Program-made: the position numbers and the translations under genes
Shown here: positions 25,153 through 34,844 of the stretch, piece by piece
Numbering within the stretch: position 1 is the stretch's first letter
Layout of the letters: each line of letters opens with the position of its first letter
From: Bacteroidota bacterium
GTDB lineage: Bacteria > Bacteroidota > Ignavibacteria > Ignavibacteriales > Melioribacteraceae
Direction: 5' to 3'
NCBI GenBank assembly: GCA_023447335.1
Contig: JAEXOD010000095.1
Coordinates: 1 to 38,350, forward strand
DNA: 38,350 nucleotides
The notes under the pieces: generated by a model
The model's input: the letters and a program-made list of their open reading frames with translations, nothing else
What the model was told of the DNA's origin: nothing
The model's database searches: none

Positions 25153-25539
25153 TTACAATGCAAAAACTACACTATCAATATTTGTGAATACATTTTCGTT
25201 ACCTTCTGCCACCTCGACCGCAGTAACCACAGTTTTGTTCGGAATATTGATTATAAAAGCTTTGTCGTTAAGCATAATCAAAGAGTCTTTGGCACCTTTA
25301 GCTTCGGCTTTACCAACCGCCTCTTGCAGCTTTGTCATTTCCGAATCAGACAGTTGTATATTTCGTGATTCAAGCCTTTTGGCAGCATGCCCCGAAAATT
25401 TAATTTTCGAAAGTTCACTATCAAAGAGCGAATCAAAACTGCCGATTTCTCCTTGTTTTTTCGGCTTAACGATATTGTTCTCTTCCGGCGTTACTATCGG
25501 CACAAAAGGAACACGAATACCGTTTACCATGTTACTCAT
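25153..25539 (-). CDS. Flagellar operon protein of TIGR02530 type
   Basis: 128 residues. The central and C-terminal part shows the signature of the small conserved flagellar operon protein found between flgD and flgE in many bacteria: IKFSGHAAKRLESRNIQLS, then LQEAVGKAEAKGAKDSLIML and AFIINIPNKTVVTAVEV. The N-terminus is Pro/Val-rich and probably unstructured. It is sometimes called FlgX or FlbD-adjacent protein, and its exact role in hook assembly is not settled, so I give no symbol. SD GGAGA precedes the ATG. The 110 bases after its stop hold the structured flgE leader. Confidence 0.86.
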   Translation of the reverse strand: MSNMVNGIRVPFVPIVTPEENNIVKPKKQGEIGSFDSLFDSELSKIKFSGHAAKRLESRNIQLSDSEMTKLQEAVGKAEAKGAKDSLIMLNDKAFIINIPNKTVVTAVEVAEGNENVFTNIDSVVFAL

Positions 25540-25559
25540 GTTTTCAGTCTCCTATATAA

Positions 25560-26252
25560 TTAATTACCTGTTGAATTTAATATTTCAGCAATATCCGATA
25601 AAGAGTATCCTACATTTCCTATCATTAGAACCGTACCATTCGTTGTATATTTCACTGAATCAATAGTACCTATTCTATAACTCTCAACCGTCATACTTTT
25701 ACCATCCGTGGTTTTTGCCTCTACCTTGAATGTGTAATCACCTTTCGATAATTTCACACCATTATTATCGTAAAAATCCCAAGAAAGTTTATGGTCTCCG
25801 GCATTTTTTTCACAATTTTCTATAGTTTTTACTAAAGCACCGCTCTTATTATAAATTTTTATCGTTACATCTGAGGCTTCAGCAGGTAAATTATATCCTA
25901 AACTTATTTTTTCTTGTCCGTTATTGCTTAATACATTACCGGATAATTTTGCATCTTTTCCTATCCAACTTGCAGACATTGTATTATTTATAGACTGAGT
26001 TAACAAATAATTAGCATCTAAACTAGTATTCAATGATGTATTAATATTAGTAAGCTGTTCTAAACTGCTAAATTGAGCCAATTGGGAAGCATATGCTGAA
26101 CTATCCAACGGTTCAGTAGGATCTTGATTTTTAAGCTGCGTAATCATCAACTTTAAGAAATCATCTTTTCCTAATTCTGATTTACCTTTTGTATTAGTGG
26201 CATTATTTACTGTGTTGCCACCAAAACTAATATTTGTTAATCCGTCAGACAT
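25560..26252 (-). CDS. flgD: Flagellar hook cap / scaffold protein FlgD
   Basis: 230 residues. N-terminal conserved region LGKDDFLKLMITQLKNQDPTEPLDSSAYASQLAQFSSLEQL is diagnostic of FlgD (shown here only as its parts: LGKDDFLKLM and NQDPTEPLDS). The C-terminal half carries the FlgD Ig-like domain (TIKIYNKSGALVKTIENCEK, then LSWDFYDNNGVKLSKGDYTF) inserted in a Tudor-like fold. It is exported by the flagellar type III apparatus and caps the growing hook so FlgE can polymerise. SD GAGGAAA precedes the ATG. It lies 10 bases downstream of fliK and 20 bases upstream of the TIGR02530-type gene. Confidence 0.95.
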   Translation of the reverse strand: MSDGLTNISFGGNTVNNATNTKGKSELGKDDFLKLMITQLKNQDPTEPLDSSAYASQLAQFSSLEQLTNINTSLNTSLDANYLLTQSINNTMSASWIGKDAKLSGNVLSNNGQEKISLGYNLPAEASDVTIKIYNKSGALVKTIENCEKNAGDHKLSWDFYDNNGVKLSKGDYTFKVEAKTTDGKSMTVESYRIGTIDSVKYTTNGTVLMIGNVGYSLSDIAEILNSTGN

Positions 26253-26262
26253 ATTTTCCTCG

Positions 26263-29200
26263 TTATGCTAAATATTCCACCGTGTTATAACCTAATGATT
26301 TTTTAATTTCTTCGGTCTCAGCTTCAATTTTATCAACTTGCTTATTTTCTCCGGACATTTTTCTCTTTCCGGTTTGTCGTTCGTTACTTTTCTGTTCATT
26401 ATTCTGCAAACTGATATTTACCATTCCTTGTTGATTTCCGTTCTTATTCAAATTGCTTTGTAAATCACCAAGTTTACTCTCTAACATGTTTTTCACTACT
26501 TCGGTTTCTACAGTTATGTTTGCCCTAACAATCTTATCCGTTACTTCTACAGAAATCTTAACTTTCCCCATATTTTCCGGTTCAATGTTAAGTGTCATGC
26601 TGCTTTTATCTTGTTTTTCTAAATATCTGCTTACTTCTTTTATAACTTCGGTAAGTTTAACATTTCTTTCATTTCCTGTTCTTACTAAAGTTTCTTCAAA
26701 AACCTTGCCACTCTTTAAGTTGTCAGCCTCTCCGACTTTAACATTAATTGGATTTGAAGTATCCTTATGTTCTTTCATATCAAAACCACTTGAAGTATTA
26801 CTCTGTTTTCCGCTTTCCGAAATACTTGATGACTTTTCAGTATTATATTCAACATTAATATTTTCAGTTACAGTACTTTTCTTGTCTTTGTGTTCTACAT
26901 TTACTTCGGTTTTTAACTGTTCTTGCTTTTGTTCGGTAACATCTTTTACAGTTTTTTTAACTTTTACACTGATAGGCTTGTCTTCTTTATCCTCTCTCGA
27001 TTTAAGTGTATTAATACTTTCAACATTTACTGCAACATCTTTTTGTGACTTATTTTCGATTGAATTAACATTTGTTTTTTCAAGTATCGTATTCGATTTT
27101 TCTGCTTTTCCTAGTTCATTCAAAACTTGAGTTTTGTTTACATTGCCGTTTTCTACTGTTACTTCCTTATTCTTAATTGGATTTGGAATACTCGTATTTA
27201 ACAAAATGTTTTTGTCTTGCTTAATTTCATGTCCATTTTCATCAACTTGGCTAATATTAGCCTTAGCTGAGTTTGTAGTTAAAACTTTATCGTTATCATC
27301 TATCTTTAAATTATTTTTTTCAACAATTTTATTTGGATGTAAAACAAAACTTGTAACAACCTTTTTGGATTTTATATTGTACTTTTCAGATTCAAAATTT
27401 TCTTTTTCAACAGAATAATTCACACTGTCGTTAATTGTTTTGTTTTTCTCAATTCCTATTTTTTCTTCTGCATTTTCGGTTAACTTGATTTCAGCAGTAG
27501 GAGTTATATTCTTTTCTGCTTTTAACGAATTAGAATTCGCCTCTTTTTTATTAATTTCATTAGAATTTAACTCCGGTTTATTAGCGAGCTCTTTTTCTGA
27601 TTTTTTATTATTATCAGTTTTAAAATTCTCTGTAATTTTTTCATTACTTTCTTTAACCGAAACTTTATCATTAGGAATTCGAGTTTTTTCTTCTTTTAAA
27701 TCTATTACATTTGAATCAGTAGTATTTATGCCTTTTTTTATTGCAACTTCTGAATTTGTTTCAATAGGTTTATTAAAGTTAATACTTTCCGAGTCTGTTG
27801 AAATTTTATTCTTTGTATCTGAACGTAAATCTGTCTTACTATTATCACCGGTTAGGTTATTATTAATTTTTTCTTCTGATTTAAGGATATTAGATGTATT
27901 TTTTTCGTTATTTAAATTTATAGTAGGAGTTTCAGTTTTAATTTTCGGTTCCTGTAAACCATCAATATTTGCATCAGAATCATTACCTTCAATTATCGGA
28001 ATTTCAGGACTAATAGAATTAGATTTTTTGGTTTCGTCTACTTGACTAATCTCTTTTTTTGGAGAATCGTTACTTACCGCTTTTAATTCCGGTTTTAAAT
28101 TAGTCTTATCTTCTATTTTATAGTTATCCACACCAACATTCTTTTTTATATCCGATTCATCGTTAATAGCGGACATATTTTTACTCAAGTTTTCTTTCGA
28201 AACATTATTCAAGTCATGCAAATTATTGTTTTCAAAAGATTTTTCATTCCCCTTTACGGCGCTTTGAACTTTATTCAAATCGTTTACCGAATCAACATCC
28301 TCTAAATCAATTATGACAGTTGTTTTATTGTATTCAGTATTTTGGGTAGTAGATTGTGTTTCACTCAATTCGTTTTTAACTTCAGATCCAACTTTGGTAT
28401 CAACTGAGTTAAGGGGCTTTAATGTTCCAGACTCTTCAGTTTTTCCTTCAACAATGTTTTTAGTGTTTTCAGGGATTTTGTTTTCATCAAAAAAATCACT
28501 TTTAATTGAATTTTTTTGAGGTTGAATCTTATCAACGCCTTTACTGATTTCATTTGGAATTTCTTCAATCATTTCATTTACATGAGTATCATCTTCAGTA
28601 ACACTGTAATTGATATTAACGGTTTTTTCTAATAAGGGTTCCTTCCCCTCGTTTATTGGTTTATTAGCACCTGAATAATCTATATTTGCCTTAACATTAG
28701 GTTCAATATTTTGTTTATTTTGAACATTATTTGTCTCTTTACTATCAATCGAATAATCCGTTTTTGAAACTGTCGGATTTGGTTGAGAATTATCTATTTG
28801 GTTTTCACTTGCCTCAGTAAATTCTTTAACAATTTGTGAATCTACAATTATATCACTAGTTAATATTTTTTGTTTTCCTGAGCCGGAATTATCCCTTTGT
28901 AAATTATCTAACTCTACATCATTTACATAAACTTTTTTTGTAAAACCGTTTTCAATTGTAACATCAATACTTTTTTGTGTTTTACTTTCTCTATTAGAAA
29001 CGTCTGAATCGTGTAAAGATTCTGAAGTTCTTTCCAAAGGTATTTTTGTTTCACTATTTATATTATTCTTTTCAGTATTTGCAAGTTTTATGTCAACATT
29101 TTCTTTTTTTACTTCTCTATCATTAACATAGTTAGCACTAGTTGATTTATTGTTTTCTGTTATATTTTTAACAACTTCGTCTTTATTTTTTTCAATAGGT

Positions 29201-31812
29201 AATTGATCTGTTTGTTCTAATTTAATTTTAGAGCTAGAATTAGCTATATTTTTTTCTTCAACTTCAACCATTAAGGGTTTATTATCAGTACTAATAGACT
29301 GACTATCGGACTTACGGCTTGTTTCATTTGTCGTAAAATTTTCGGCTACTTTTTCTTTGCCTCCGGAAGAATTATTTTCCGGTTTTACTAGTTGTTCTAT
29401 ATTTTTTCCATTCTCTTTAATTGTAATATTTTCTTTAACATTATTACTGTTTTCACTGTAAATATTTTTACTTCCATTATCAGCATCTATTGTTTTATTA
29501 ATAGCATCTAAAACTAAATTATCCGGTTTATTTTCCGGTTTTTCGTTAGCATTAATTTCAACAGTTGTATTAATTTTCGTTGTATTTATAACCGAATCAT
29601 CTTGTTTTGTTTTTATAGTGTTATTAACTACTTTATTAAAATCCTCATAAATTGGTTTTTCAGTTTTCACATTATTTGTACTTATAATAATATTCTCACT
29701 GCTTTCTACCTCATCAATAGCATTAGTTGTATCACTCAAAACTTTAATATTTGAATTTTCAATTTTATCTGTTGTTGATTCTTTAGCATTACTATTTAAG
29801 TTTGGTTCAATAATTATTTTTGATTCTCCAGATTCTTCTGGTTTTATTTGTGCAGATAAAATATCAGAGTTCTTTATTTCATTGCTATTTGTTTTTATCC
29901 CATCTTGACTATGATTTTCAGCAACATGATTAATAACTTTGTCATCTACTTTTTCATTATTAAATTCGCTTATCTTCAAACCATTATTTTTTGTTGATAA
30001 TTGTTCTGTTGCTTCTTTTGAGACGTTATTTTCTATATTATGATCAATAGCTGTAACAAAATCTGTCAAAATATCTCGTTTGTTAAAATCATCGGGTATA
30101 TTATTTACATCATTTTTATTTACCTGGATGTTTTTAACACTACTATCATTTGCTGTTACATTTTCTGATTTTACATATTTAGTACTAAGATTTTCAGTTT
30201 CAGTATTAATTGTTTTATTTTCTGTTAATATTTTTGGATCAAGTGGTTCATCAATTTTCTGATCTGATTTTTTAACATTACTGTTTTCAATAATTTGATT
30301 ATTAACTGTTATTGTTTCTTTATCTTTTGTTAAAATACTCGGCTTAGTTTCAGATTTTAATTCATCAACAGAAATTCCATTATTAATATTTGAAACCTCC
30401 TTTGGGGTTTCTCCGCTTACTACTTTTAAAGTATCATTTGTGTTAGTTTCAACTTTTTGTTTTAAAGTTGCTTCAATTACCTTTTCACCATTTTCTTTTG
30501 TAGTGACATTTGTTTTAATATTTTCAGTTTCTTTACTAAATTCGCTTATCGAGTTTTTTACATTCTGCTTAATTTCAGAATTTGTTAAAGTGGTTTTTTC
30601 TAAAACAATTTTTCCTTTATTCAAATCATCGATAATTGATTCTTTATCTTCACTATCACTTACATTTAGAAATTTCGAAATTCTATCAATAGCTGAATTT
30701 ACTACCGTCTTCTTATTATTCTCTTCAACATTAATTATAGGTTCATTTTTTCGTGAAGTGTCATTAACAGTATTAAATTTATTAATTTTTAATCCTGAGT
30801 TGTCAATATTAATATTTTGCTTGGTATTAACATCTTTAACAATTGTTGTTAAGTCTTTTTCTTCATCGACTAATATTTTATTGTTGTCGGCAGTAACTAC
30901 TGCATTTTTATCTATTAGCGAGTTGTTATCTTCTACTGAAGATTTTGAATTAGGTTGCTCAATATTGGGTTGTTGGCTATTATTAGTCAATTTAGGATTG
31001 AACTGATAATTTTGATTAATCAAGATTTTTGTATCAGATTCCTTTTTTTCATAGCTATAAAATGCAACTTTTTGTTTTTCATCTGTTTTGTTACCGGCTT
31101 CTATATCAATTTCCTGTTTACCGGTTTCGGTTATATTTGGTACAGTAGGATTAATTTTCCCTGTATATGCAAAAGTTAACCCAATTTGCTCATTTTGTTC
31201 GTTGCTATCAAGTTCTTTAGCTTTATATATTACTAAGTATTCTACTTTTTCTGAATCATTCAATAACGAATTTACTATTCCGCTAGCTTCCTTAACAATT
31301 TGAAAACTTGAAACAGAGTTTGGTTGATTTACTGCAATCACAACTCCTTTATTATCATCTAAGAGTTGAAATATTTTCGCTTCGGAAATATGCTCGGAAT
31401 CGGTTTCTTTCGAATCGTTTTTCGAAAATTTAATCTGTGATATTACGCTTTTTAGTAAGTTCTCAAGATTTTCTTTGGGGACTTTATAATCGGCAGTATT
31501 TAATTCAACTGAACTCTCTCCGTCACTAAGCATATTTAATAAATTAGCAATAAATTTCTTAACATCACCCGGTTTATAATTTTCCGTATCTATTTCTGCG
31601 GTTTGTAATAAATTAAGTTCTATAGTTTCATTATCACTTAATGATTTGCTTGAACCATTTAAATTTTTAGTTTCATTTAACGGAATATTATTAGATAAAA
31701 CATTAATAATATCATTAAACAAATAGCTTGCACCCGCTATCTTGGAGTTTTTTGCAACTGCTGCCCCATTTGAACCCGAAGATTTTTCGATGAATAACGG
31801 ATTAAATAGCAT
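26263..31812 (-). CDS. fliK: Giant flagellar hook-length control protein FliK
   Basis: 1849 residues, several times the usual 300-600. The N-terminal 230 or so residues look partly folded (LNMLSDGESSVELNTADYKV, GVVIAVNQPNSVSSFQIVKE). From about 240 to about 1700 the chain is low-complexity, dominated by Asn, Lys, Glu, Asp, Ser and Thr, and I see no Cys or Trp anywhere in the protein. The C-terminal Flg_hook domain (about 1735-1810) has MTLNIEPENMGKVKISVEV and VVKNMLESKLGDLQSNLNKN, as in FliK proteins that switch export specificity. FliK is secreted during hook growth as a molecular ruler. Position between the MotE-like gene and flgD is canonical. The open frame has no interruption over 5.5 kb, so the length is real rather than a fusion artefact. 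Confidence 0.92.
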   Translation of the reverse strand: MLFNPLFIEKSSGSNGAAVAKNSKIAGASYLFNDIINVLSNNIPLNETKNLNGSSKSLSDNETIELNLLQTAEIDTENYKPGDVKKFIANLLNMLSDGESSVELNTADYKVPKENLENLLKSVISQIKFSKNDSKETDSEHISEAKIFQLLDDNKGVVIAVNQPNSVSSFQIVKEASGIVNSLLNDSEKVEYLVIYKAKELDSNEQNEQIGLTFAYTGKINPTVPNITETGKQEIDIEAGNKTDEKQKVAFYSYEKKESDTKILINQNYQFNPKLTNNSQQPNIEQPNSKSSVEDNNSLIDKNAVVTADNNKILVDEEKDLTTIVKDVNTKQNINIDNSGLKINKFNTVNDTSRKNEPIINVEENNKKTVVNSAIDRISKFLNVSDSEDKESIIDDLNKGKIVLEKTTLTNSEIKQNVKNSISEFSKETENIKTNVTTKENGEKVIEATLKQKVETNTNDTLKVVSGETPKEVSNINNGISVDELKSETKPSILTKDKETITVNNQIIENSNVKKSDQKIDEPLDPKILTENKTINTETENLSTKYVKSENVTANDSSVKNIQVNKNDVNNIPDDFNKRDILTDFVTAIDHNIENNVSKEATEQLSTKNNGLKISEFNNEKVDDKVINHVAENHSQDGIKTNSNEIKNSDILSAQIKPEESGESKIIIEPNLNSNAKESTTDKIENSNIKVLSDTTNAIDEVESSENIIISTNNVKTEKPIYEDFNKVVNNTIKTKQDDSVINTTKINTTVEINANEKPENKPDNLVLDAINKTIDADNGSKNIYSENSNNVKENITIKENGKNIEQLVKPENNSSGGKEKVAENFTTNETSRKSDSQSISTDNKPLMVEVEEKNIANSSSKIKLEQTDQLPIEKNKDEVVKNITENNKSTSANYVNDREVKKENVDIKLANTEKNNINSETKIPLERTSESLHDSDVSNRESKTQKSIDVTIENGFTKKVYVNDVELDNLQRDNSGSGKQKILTSDIIVDSQIVKEFTEASENQIDNSQPNPTVSKTDYSIDSKETNNVQNKQNIEPNVKANIDYSGANKPINEGKEPLLEKTVNINYSVTEDDTHVNEMIEEIPNEISKGVDKIQPQKNSIKSDFFDENKIPENTKNIVEGKTEESGTLKPLNSVDTKVGSEVKNELSETQSTTQNTEYNKTTVIIDLEDVDSVNDLNKVQSAVKGNEKSFENNNLHDLNNVSKENLSKNMSAINDESDIKKNVGVDNYKIEDKTNLKPELKAVSNDSPKKEISQVDETKKSNSISPEIPIIEGNDSDANIDGLQEPKIKTETPTINLNNEKNTSNILKSEEKINNNLTGDNSKTDLRSDTKNKISTDSESINFNKPIETNSEVAIKKGINTTDSNVIDLKEEKTRIPNDKVSVKESNEKITENFKTDNNKKSEKELANKPELNSNEINKKEANSNSLKAEKNITPTAEIKLTENAEEKIGIEKNKTINDSVNYSVEKENFESEKYNIKSKKVVTSFVLHPNKIVEKNNLKIDDNDKVLTTNSAKANISQVDENGHEIKQDKNILLNTSIPNPIKNKEVTVENGNVNKTQVLNELGKAEKSNTILEKTNVNSIENKSQKDVAVNVESINTLKSREDKEDKPISVKVKKTVKDVTEQKQEQLKTEVNVEHKDKKSTVTENINVEYNTEKSSSISESGKQSNTSSGFDMKEHKDTSNPINVKVGEADNLKSGKVFEETLVRTGNERNVKLTEVIKEVSRYLEKQDKSSMTLNIEPENMGKVKISVEVTDKIVRANITVETEVVKNMLESKLGDLQSNLNKNGNQQGMVNISLQNNEQKSNERQTGKRKMSGENKQVDKIEAETEEIKKSLGYNTVEYLA

Positions 31813-31813
31813 A

Positions 31814-32419
31814 TTAACGGTTTCCTAATAATTTTGTAACTTTATCAACCGGCATAAATGATAGAACTTCTGCGGCTTTCTTTTTCTTTAAAGCATATAT
31901 CAAATCTCTTGCCACATTATCTTGCATACCCATTATTGCTTTAGCTGCAACTTTAGAATCCATCGCTTCATAAAGCTTAACGGTTTGTTTTACCCATAAA
32001 TTGTAAGTGCTATCTTTTTTGGTAGTCACTTGTTGAGTTTTTATTTTTTTCAATTCTTCTTCTTTAGCAGCAAGCTGCTTCATTAAGTCTTCATTCTTTT
32101 TTTTTGCTTCTTTTAGGTCAACTTTTAACGTACTGTCTTTAACTACTATTTTATAAACCGTATCCGTTTTACTCGTCCAATACATCCTTTTTACGCTATC
32201 TATTACTTCAGAATAAAACTTTTCCCTTATAAAATTTCTTACTTTTTGATAATCTTCAATTTTAAGAGTTATTTTTTTTACTGCCTTTTCAGGTTCAACC
32301 GTAGTTGAAAAATCGAATTTAAAAATATTTTTATATTTAGTATTGGCAAAATACAACAATCCCGTAACCGCAATAAATGCCATTAAAAAAGCTAAAAAGT
32401 ATGCAATAAAATTTTTCAT
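31814..32419 (-). CDS. MotE-like flagellar protein with MgtE_N-type C-terminus
   Basis: 201 residues. One N-terminal membrane span (about 4-25, FIAYFLAFLMAFIAVTGLLYF), a charged segment (about 45-90), a coiled coil (about 92-125, LKEAKKKNEDLMKQLAAKEE), then a C-terminal helical domain of the MgtE intracellular N type (KLYEAMDSKVAAKAIMGMQD and KKKAAEVLSFMPVDKVTKLL), which is related to FliG N-terminal repeats. Proteins of this build between fliJ and fliK are known as MotE-like, and some serve as chaperone for MotC. A direct stator or ring role here is inference. ATG follows the fliJ stop by six bases, and the gene ends one base before the fliK start. Confidence 0.8.
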   Translation of the reverse strand: MKNFIAYFLAFLMAFIAVTGLLYFANTKYKNIFKFDFSTTVEPEKAVKKITLKIEDYQKVRNFIREKFYSEVIDSVKRMYWTSKTDTVYKIVVKDSTLKVDLKEAKKKNEDLMKQLAAKEEELKKIKTQQVTTKKDSTYNLWVKQTVKLYEAMDSKVAAKAIMGMQDNVARDLIYALKKKKAAEVLSFMPVDKVTKLLGNR

Positions 32420-32425
32420 CTAATA

Positions 32426-32860
32426 CTAATTCCCCTTAGTTTTTTTTGTGGCAATATCATCTATCTCTATCTGTTCAAGTCTATTTTGCTCAATAATAAA
32501 TTGTTTTAAGTGCTGTTCTTCCAATTTTTCAAACATTTTAGTTTCTTTGGCTTTTTGAGTTAATTCTTCCATTTTCTTCTGTCTTGATTTTTCCAAACCT
32601 AAAATTTCATTTTTTATATTGCTAATTTTCTCTTCAATCAGTTTTTCAAAATTATTAACAAATTGTATTTCAGAAATTTTTAAAGATTTTCTGTTTTTTA
32701 ATTCCCCAACAGTCTTTAACTTCTCCAATTCAAGTTCTTTAATTTCATTTCTTCGCTTTTCAATTTCAAGTTCAATAACAGCAACTTCCTTTTGAACCTT
32801 TTTTTCAACAATTTGTTTTACTTTTTTTATAGTATCAAATTTATAATTAAACTTAGCCAT
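32426..32860 (-). CDS. fliJ: Flagellar export protein FliJ
   Basis: 144 residues, almost entirely one long antiparallel coiled coil with Lys/Glu heptads (KFDTIKKVKQIVEKKVQKEV, FEKLIEEKISNIKNEILGLE, FEKLEEQHLKQFIIEQNRLE). FliJ is a gamma-subunit-like stalk that sits in the FliI hexamer and escorts export chaperones. Sequence conservation is low in the family, so identification rests on size, coiled-coil character and the canonical place directly after fliI (four-base gap). Confidence 0.85.
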   Translation of the reverse strand: MAKFNYKFDTIKKVKQIVEKKVQKEVAVIELEIEKRRNEIKELELEKLKTVGELKNRKSLKISEIQFVNNFEKLIEEKISNIKNEILGLEKSRQKKMEELTQKAKETKMFEKLEEQHLKQFIIEQNRLEQIEIDDIATKKTKGN

Positions 32861-32864
32861 GATA

Positions 32865-34199
32865 TTATGCCATTATTGGTTTTTCAATTATTGATCTTAA
32901 CTTATTAACGGAATCGTTAAAAGTTGCTTTCTCATACATATCTTGCTTCAGATAACTACGTAAATCTGATATTTTAGATAAAGCGTGATCAATTAACGGA
33001 TTGCTTCCCTTAACGTAGGCACCAATATTAATTAAATCTTCAGCTTCATAATAAGTCTGTAATATTTCTTTAAAACTCATTGCTCTCATTCTGTGATCGT
33101 TTGGAACTATATCAGGCATAACACGACTGACACTTTGCAAAGGATCAATTGCAGGAAATTGAGCTTTATTAGCCAATTTTCTTGATAGCACAAAATGCCC
33201 ATCCAAAATCGAACGAACCGCATCTGCAATTGGTTCTGTCATATCATCCCCGTCAACTAAAACCGAATAAAAACCAGTTATAGTGCCTAAATTAGAAGTT
33301 CCTGCTCTTTCCAAAAGTTTTGGTAATACCGCAAATACACTCGGCGTATAACCTTTTGTTGTTGGTGGTTCGCCTATTGTTAAACCTATTTCACGTTGGG
33401 CTAACGCAAACCGCGTAACCGAATCCATCATTAAAACAACATCAAGCCCTTGATCCCTAAAATATTCTGCTATAGTTGTTCCTATATATGCAGCTTTTAT
33501 TCTCATTAGTGCAGGCTTATCACTTGTTGCAACAACAACAACTGATCGTTTTAAACCTTCTTCTCCCAAATCCTTTTCAATAAATTCTCTAACCTCTCTT
33601 CCTCTCTCGCCAACCAAAACAATTACGCTTACATTCGCATTTGTATTGCGTGCAATCATTCCCAGCATCACGCTTTTACCTACGCCGCTACCGGCAAAAA
33701 TCCCCACACGCTGTCCTTTGCCTGTAGTTAACAAACCATCAATAGATCTAACCCCTGTTTGTAAAGGTTTACTTATTCTTTGTCTCTCCAATGGATTAGG
33801 AGGCTCTCGATATACGTTTTTATAAGCTTCATATTTTATTTCACCTTTTCCGTCCATGGGATTTCCAAATCCGTCTAATACACGACCTAAAAGGTTGTTA
33901 CCAACACCAATCATTAAACTTTTACCGGTTGCACAAATAGTACAAGCAGGAGAAATATTTTCTACTTCTCCCAAAGCTATCGATAAAACTTTACCATCCC
34001 TAAAAGCTACTACTTCACTCTTACAAACCTCTCTACCGCTTCTATCAACAACCTGACATATTTCACCTATTGCCACATTTGGTCCAATAGATATTATAAC
34101 CAACCCGATAACGTCCGTAACTTTTCCGTTGATTTTTATTAATTCAACTTTGTTAATTACGTTTTCGTATTTTTCAATATATGCCGGTGCTATATCCAA
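32865..34199 (-). CDS. fliI: Flagellum-specific export ATPase FliI
   Basis: 444 residues. F1-beta-like hexameric ATPase. Walker A GSGVGKS at 170-176, Walker B VVLMMDSVTRFA (about 255), the catalytic region VGERGREVREFIEKDLG and the DGHFVLSRKLA segment near the C-terminus. The predicted start is a TTG (34197-34199) three bases after the fliH stop, with GGAAG upstream; no in-frame ATG exists close by. It energises unfolding and docking of flagellar export substrates with FliH and FliJ. Motifs are complete. Confidence 0.96.
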   Translation of the reverse strand: MDIAPAYIEKYENVINKVELIKINGKVTDVIGLVIISIGPNVAIGEICQVVDRSGREVCKSEVVAFRDGKVLSIALGEVENISPACTICATGKSLMIGVGNNLLGRVLDGFGNPMDGKGEIKYEAYKNVYREPPNPLERQRISKPLQTGVRSIDGLLTTGKGQRVGIFAGSGVGKSVMLGMIARNTNANVSVIVLVGERGREVREFIEKDLGEEGLKRSVVVVATSDKPALMRIKAAYIGTTIAEYFRDQGLDVVLMMDSVTRFALAQREIGLTIGEPPTTKGYTPSVFAVLPKLLERAGTSNLGTITGFYSVLVDGDDMTEPIADAVRSILDGHFVLSRKLANKAQFPAIDPLQSVSRVMPDIVPNDHRMRAMSFKEILQTYYEAEDLINIGAYVKGSNPLIDHALSKISDLRSYLKQDMYEKATFNDSVNKLRSIIEKPIMA

Positions 34200-34202
34200 C
34201 TT

Positions 34203-34844
34203 TTAACTTCCTTGATTTTCATTTAAGCTATTTTCAAGTGCAGTAACTATTTCATTCAATTGTGTACTAATTCTTGCATCAACACTTCCGATCTCTGTTT
34301 CAATTAATCCCCCTCCCCTTTCAATTGAATCATCAGTTTCAAATTTAAGTTTATTAAAGCTGTTATTCAATGTAACAATAAAATCCCCTTCGTTAAGCAA
34401 ATCATAATCAACAGGATGAAGTCTTACTACAATTCCTGTTGCTCCTAATATTTTACCTATTGAATTTCTTAATGTGTTTTCAATTATCGACTTGTTTTCG
34501 ATCTCTCTATTCAATATTTTTTGAGCAATTTTCGCAGATACTTCTATTACTATTCTTTCAAAAGAGTTTTCTAAAGATTGTACTCTTTCTTCAATTCCTG
34601 ATAAGATTGCATAAAACTCTTCACTTTTTGACATCAACTGGTTCGAGAACTCTTGTTCAAGCTGATTTTGTGCAGCAACAAATCCTTCATCAAATCCTTG
34701 TTGATATACTCTTTCAAGTTCTTTTTTAAATTTATTTTCTTCTTCTTTATAAAATTCCTGAATATCTTTGTCATTTTTTGCAGTTCCGGGAACAACAACC
34801 TTAAGTCCTTTTCCTGACGAACCCACTTTAATAACATTAGACAT
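34203..34844 (-). CDS. fliH: Flagellar assembly protein FliH
   Basis: 213 residues using the ATG at 34842-34844 (MSNVIKVGSSGKG), supported by GGAGGAAG seven bases earlier. A start seven residues upstream is possible but lacks this. An N-terminal flexible part is followed by a coiled coil (about 30-100, DKDIQEFYKEEENKFKKELE, GFDEGFVAAQNQLEQEF) and a C-terminal domain similar to the ATP synthase delta subunit (VIEVSAKIAQKIL, LHPVDYDLL, GGLIETEIGSVDARISTQL). FliH dimers regulate FliI and link it to the export gate. Its start lies inside the last codons of fliG (8-base overlap). Confidence 0.92.
   Translation of the reverse strand: MSNVIKVGSSGKGLKVVVPGTAKNDKDIQEFYKEEENKFKKELERVYQQGFDEGFVAAQNQLEQEFSNQLMSKSEEFYAILSGIEERVQSLENSFERIVIEVSAKIAQKILNREIENKSIIENTLRNSIGKILGATGIVVRLHPVDYDLLNEGDFIVTLNNSFNKLKFETDDSIERGGGLIETEIGSVDARISTQLNEIVTALENSLNENQGS

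Noticed and set aside
26453..31303. Many long open frames on the plus strand opposite fliK (60-225 codons)
   Set aside because: They are antisense shadows: the fliK coding strand is rich in AAA, GAA, AAT and similar codons, whose complements give Phe/Leu/Ser-rich frames without stops. None has a convincing start context or recognisable protein.
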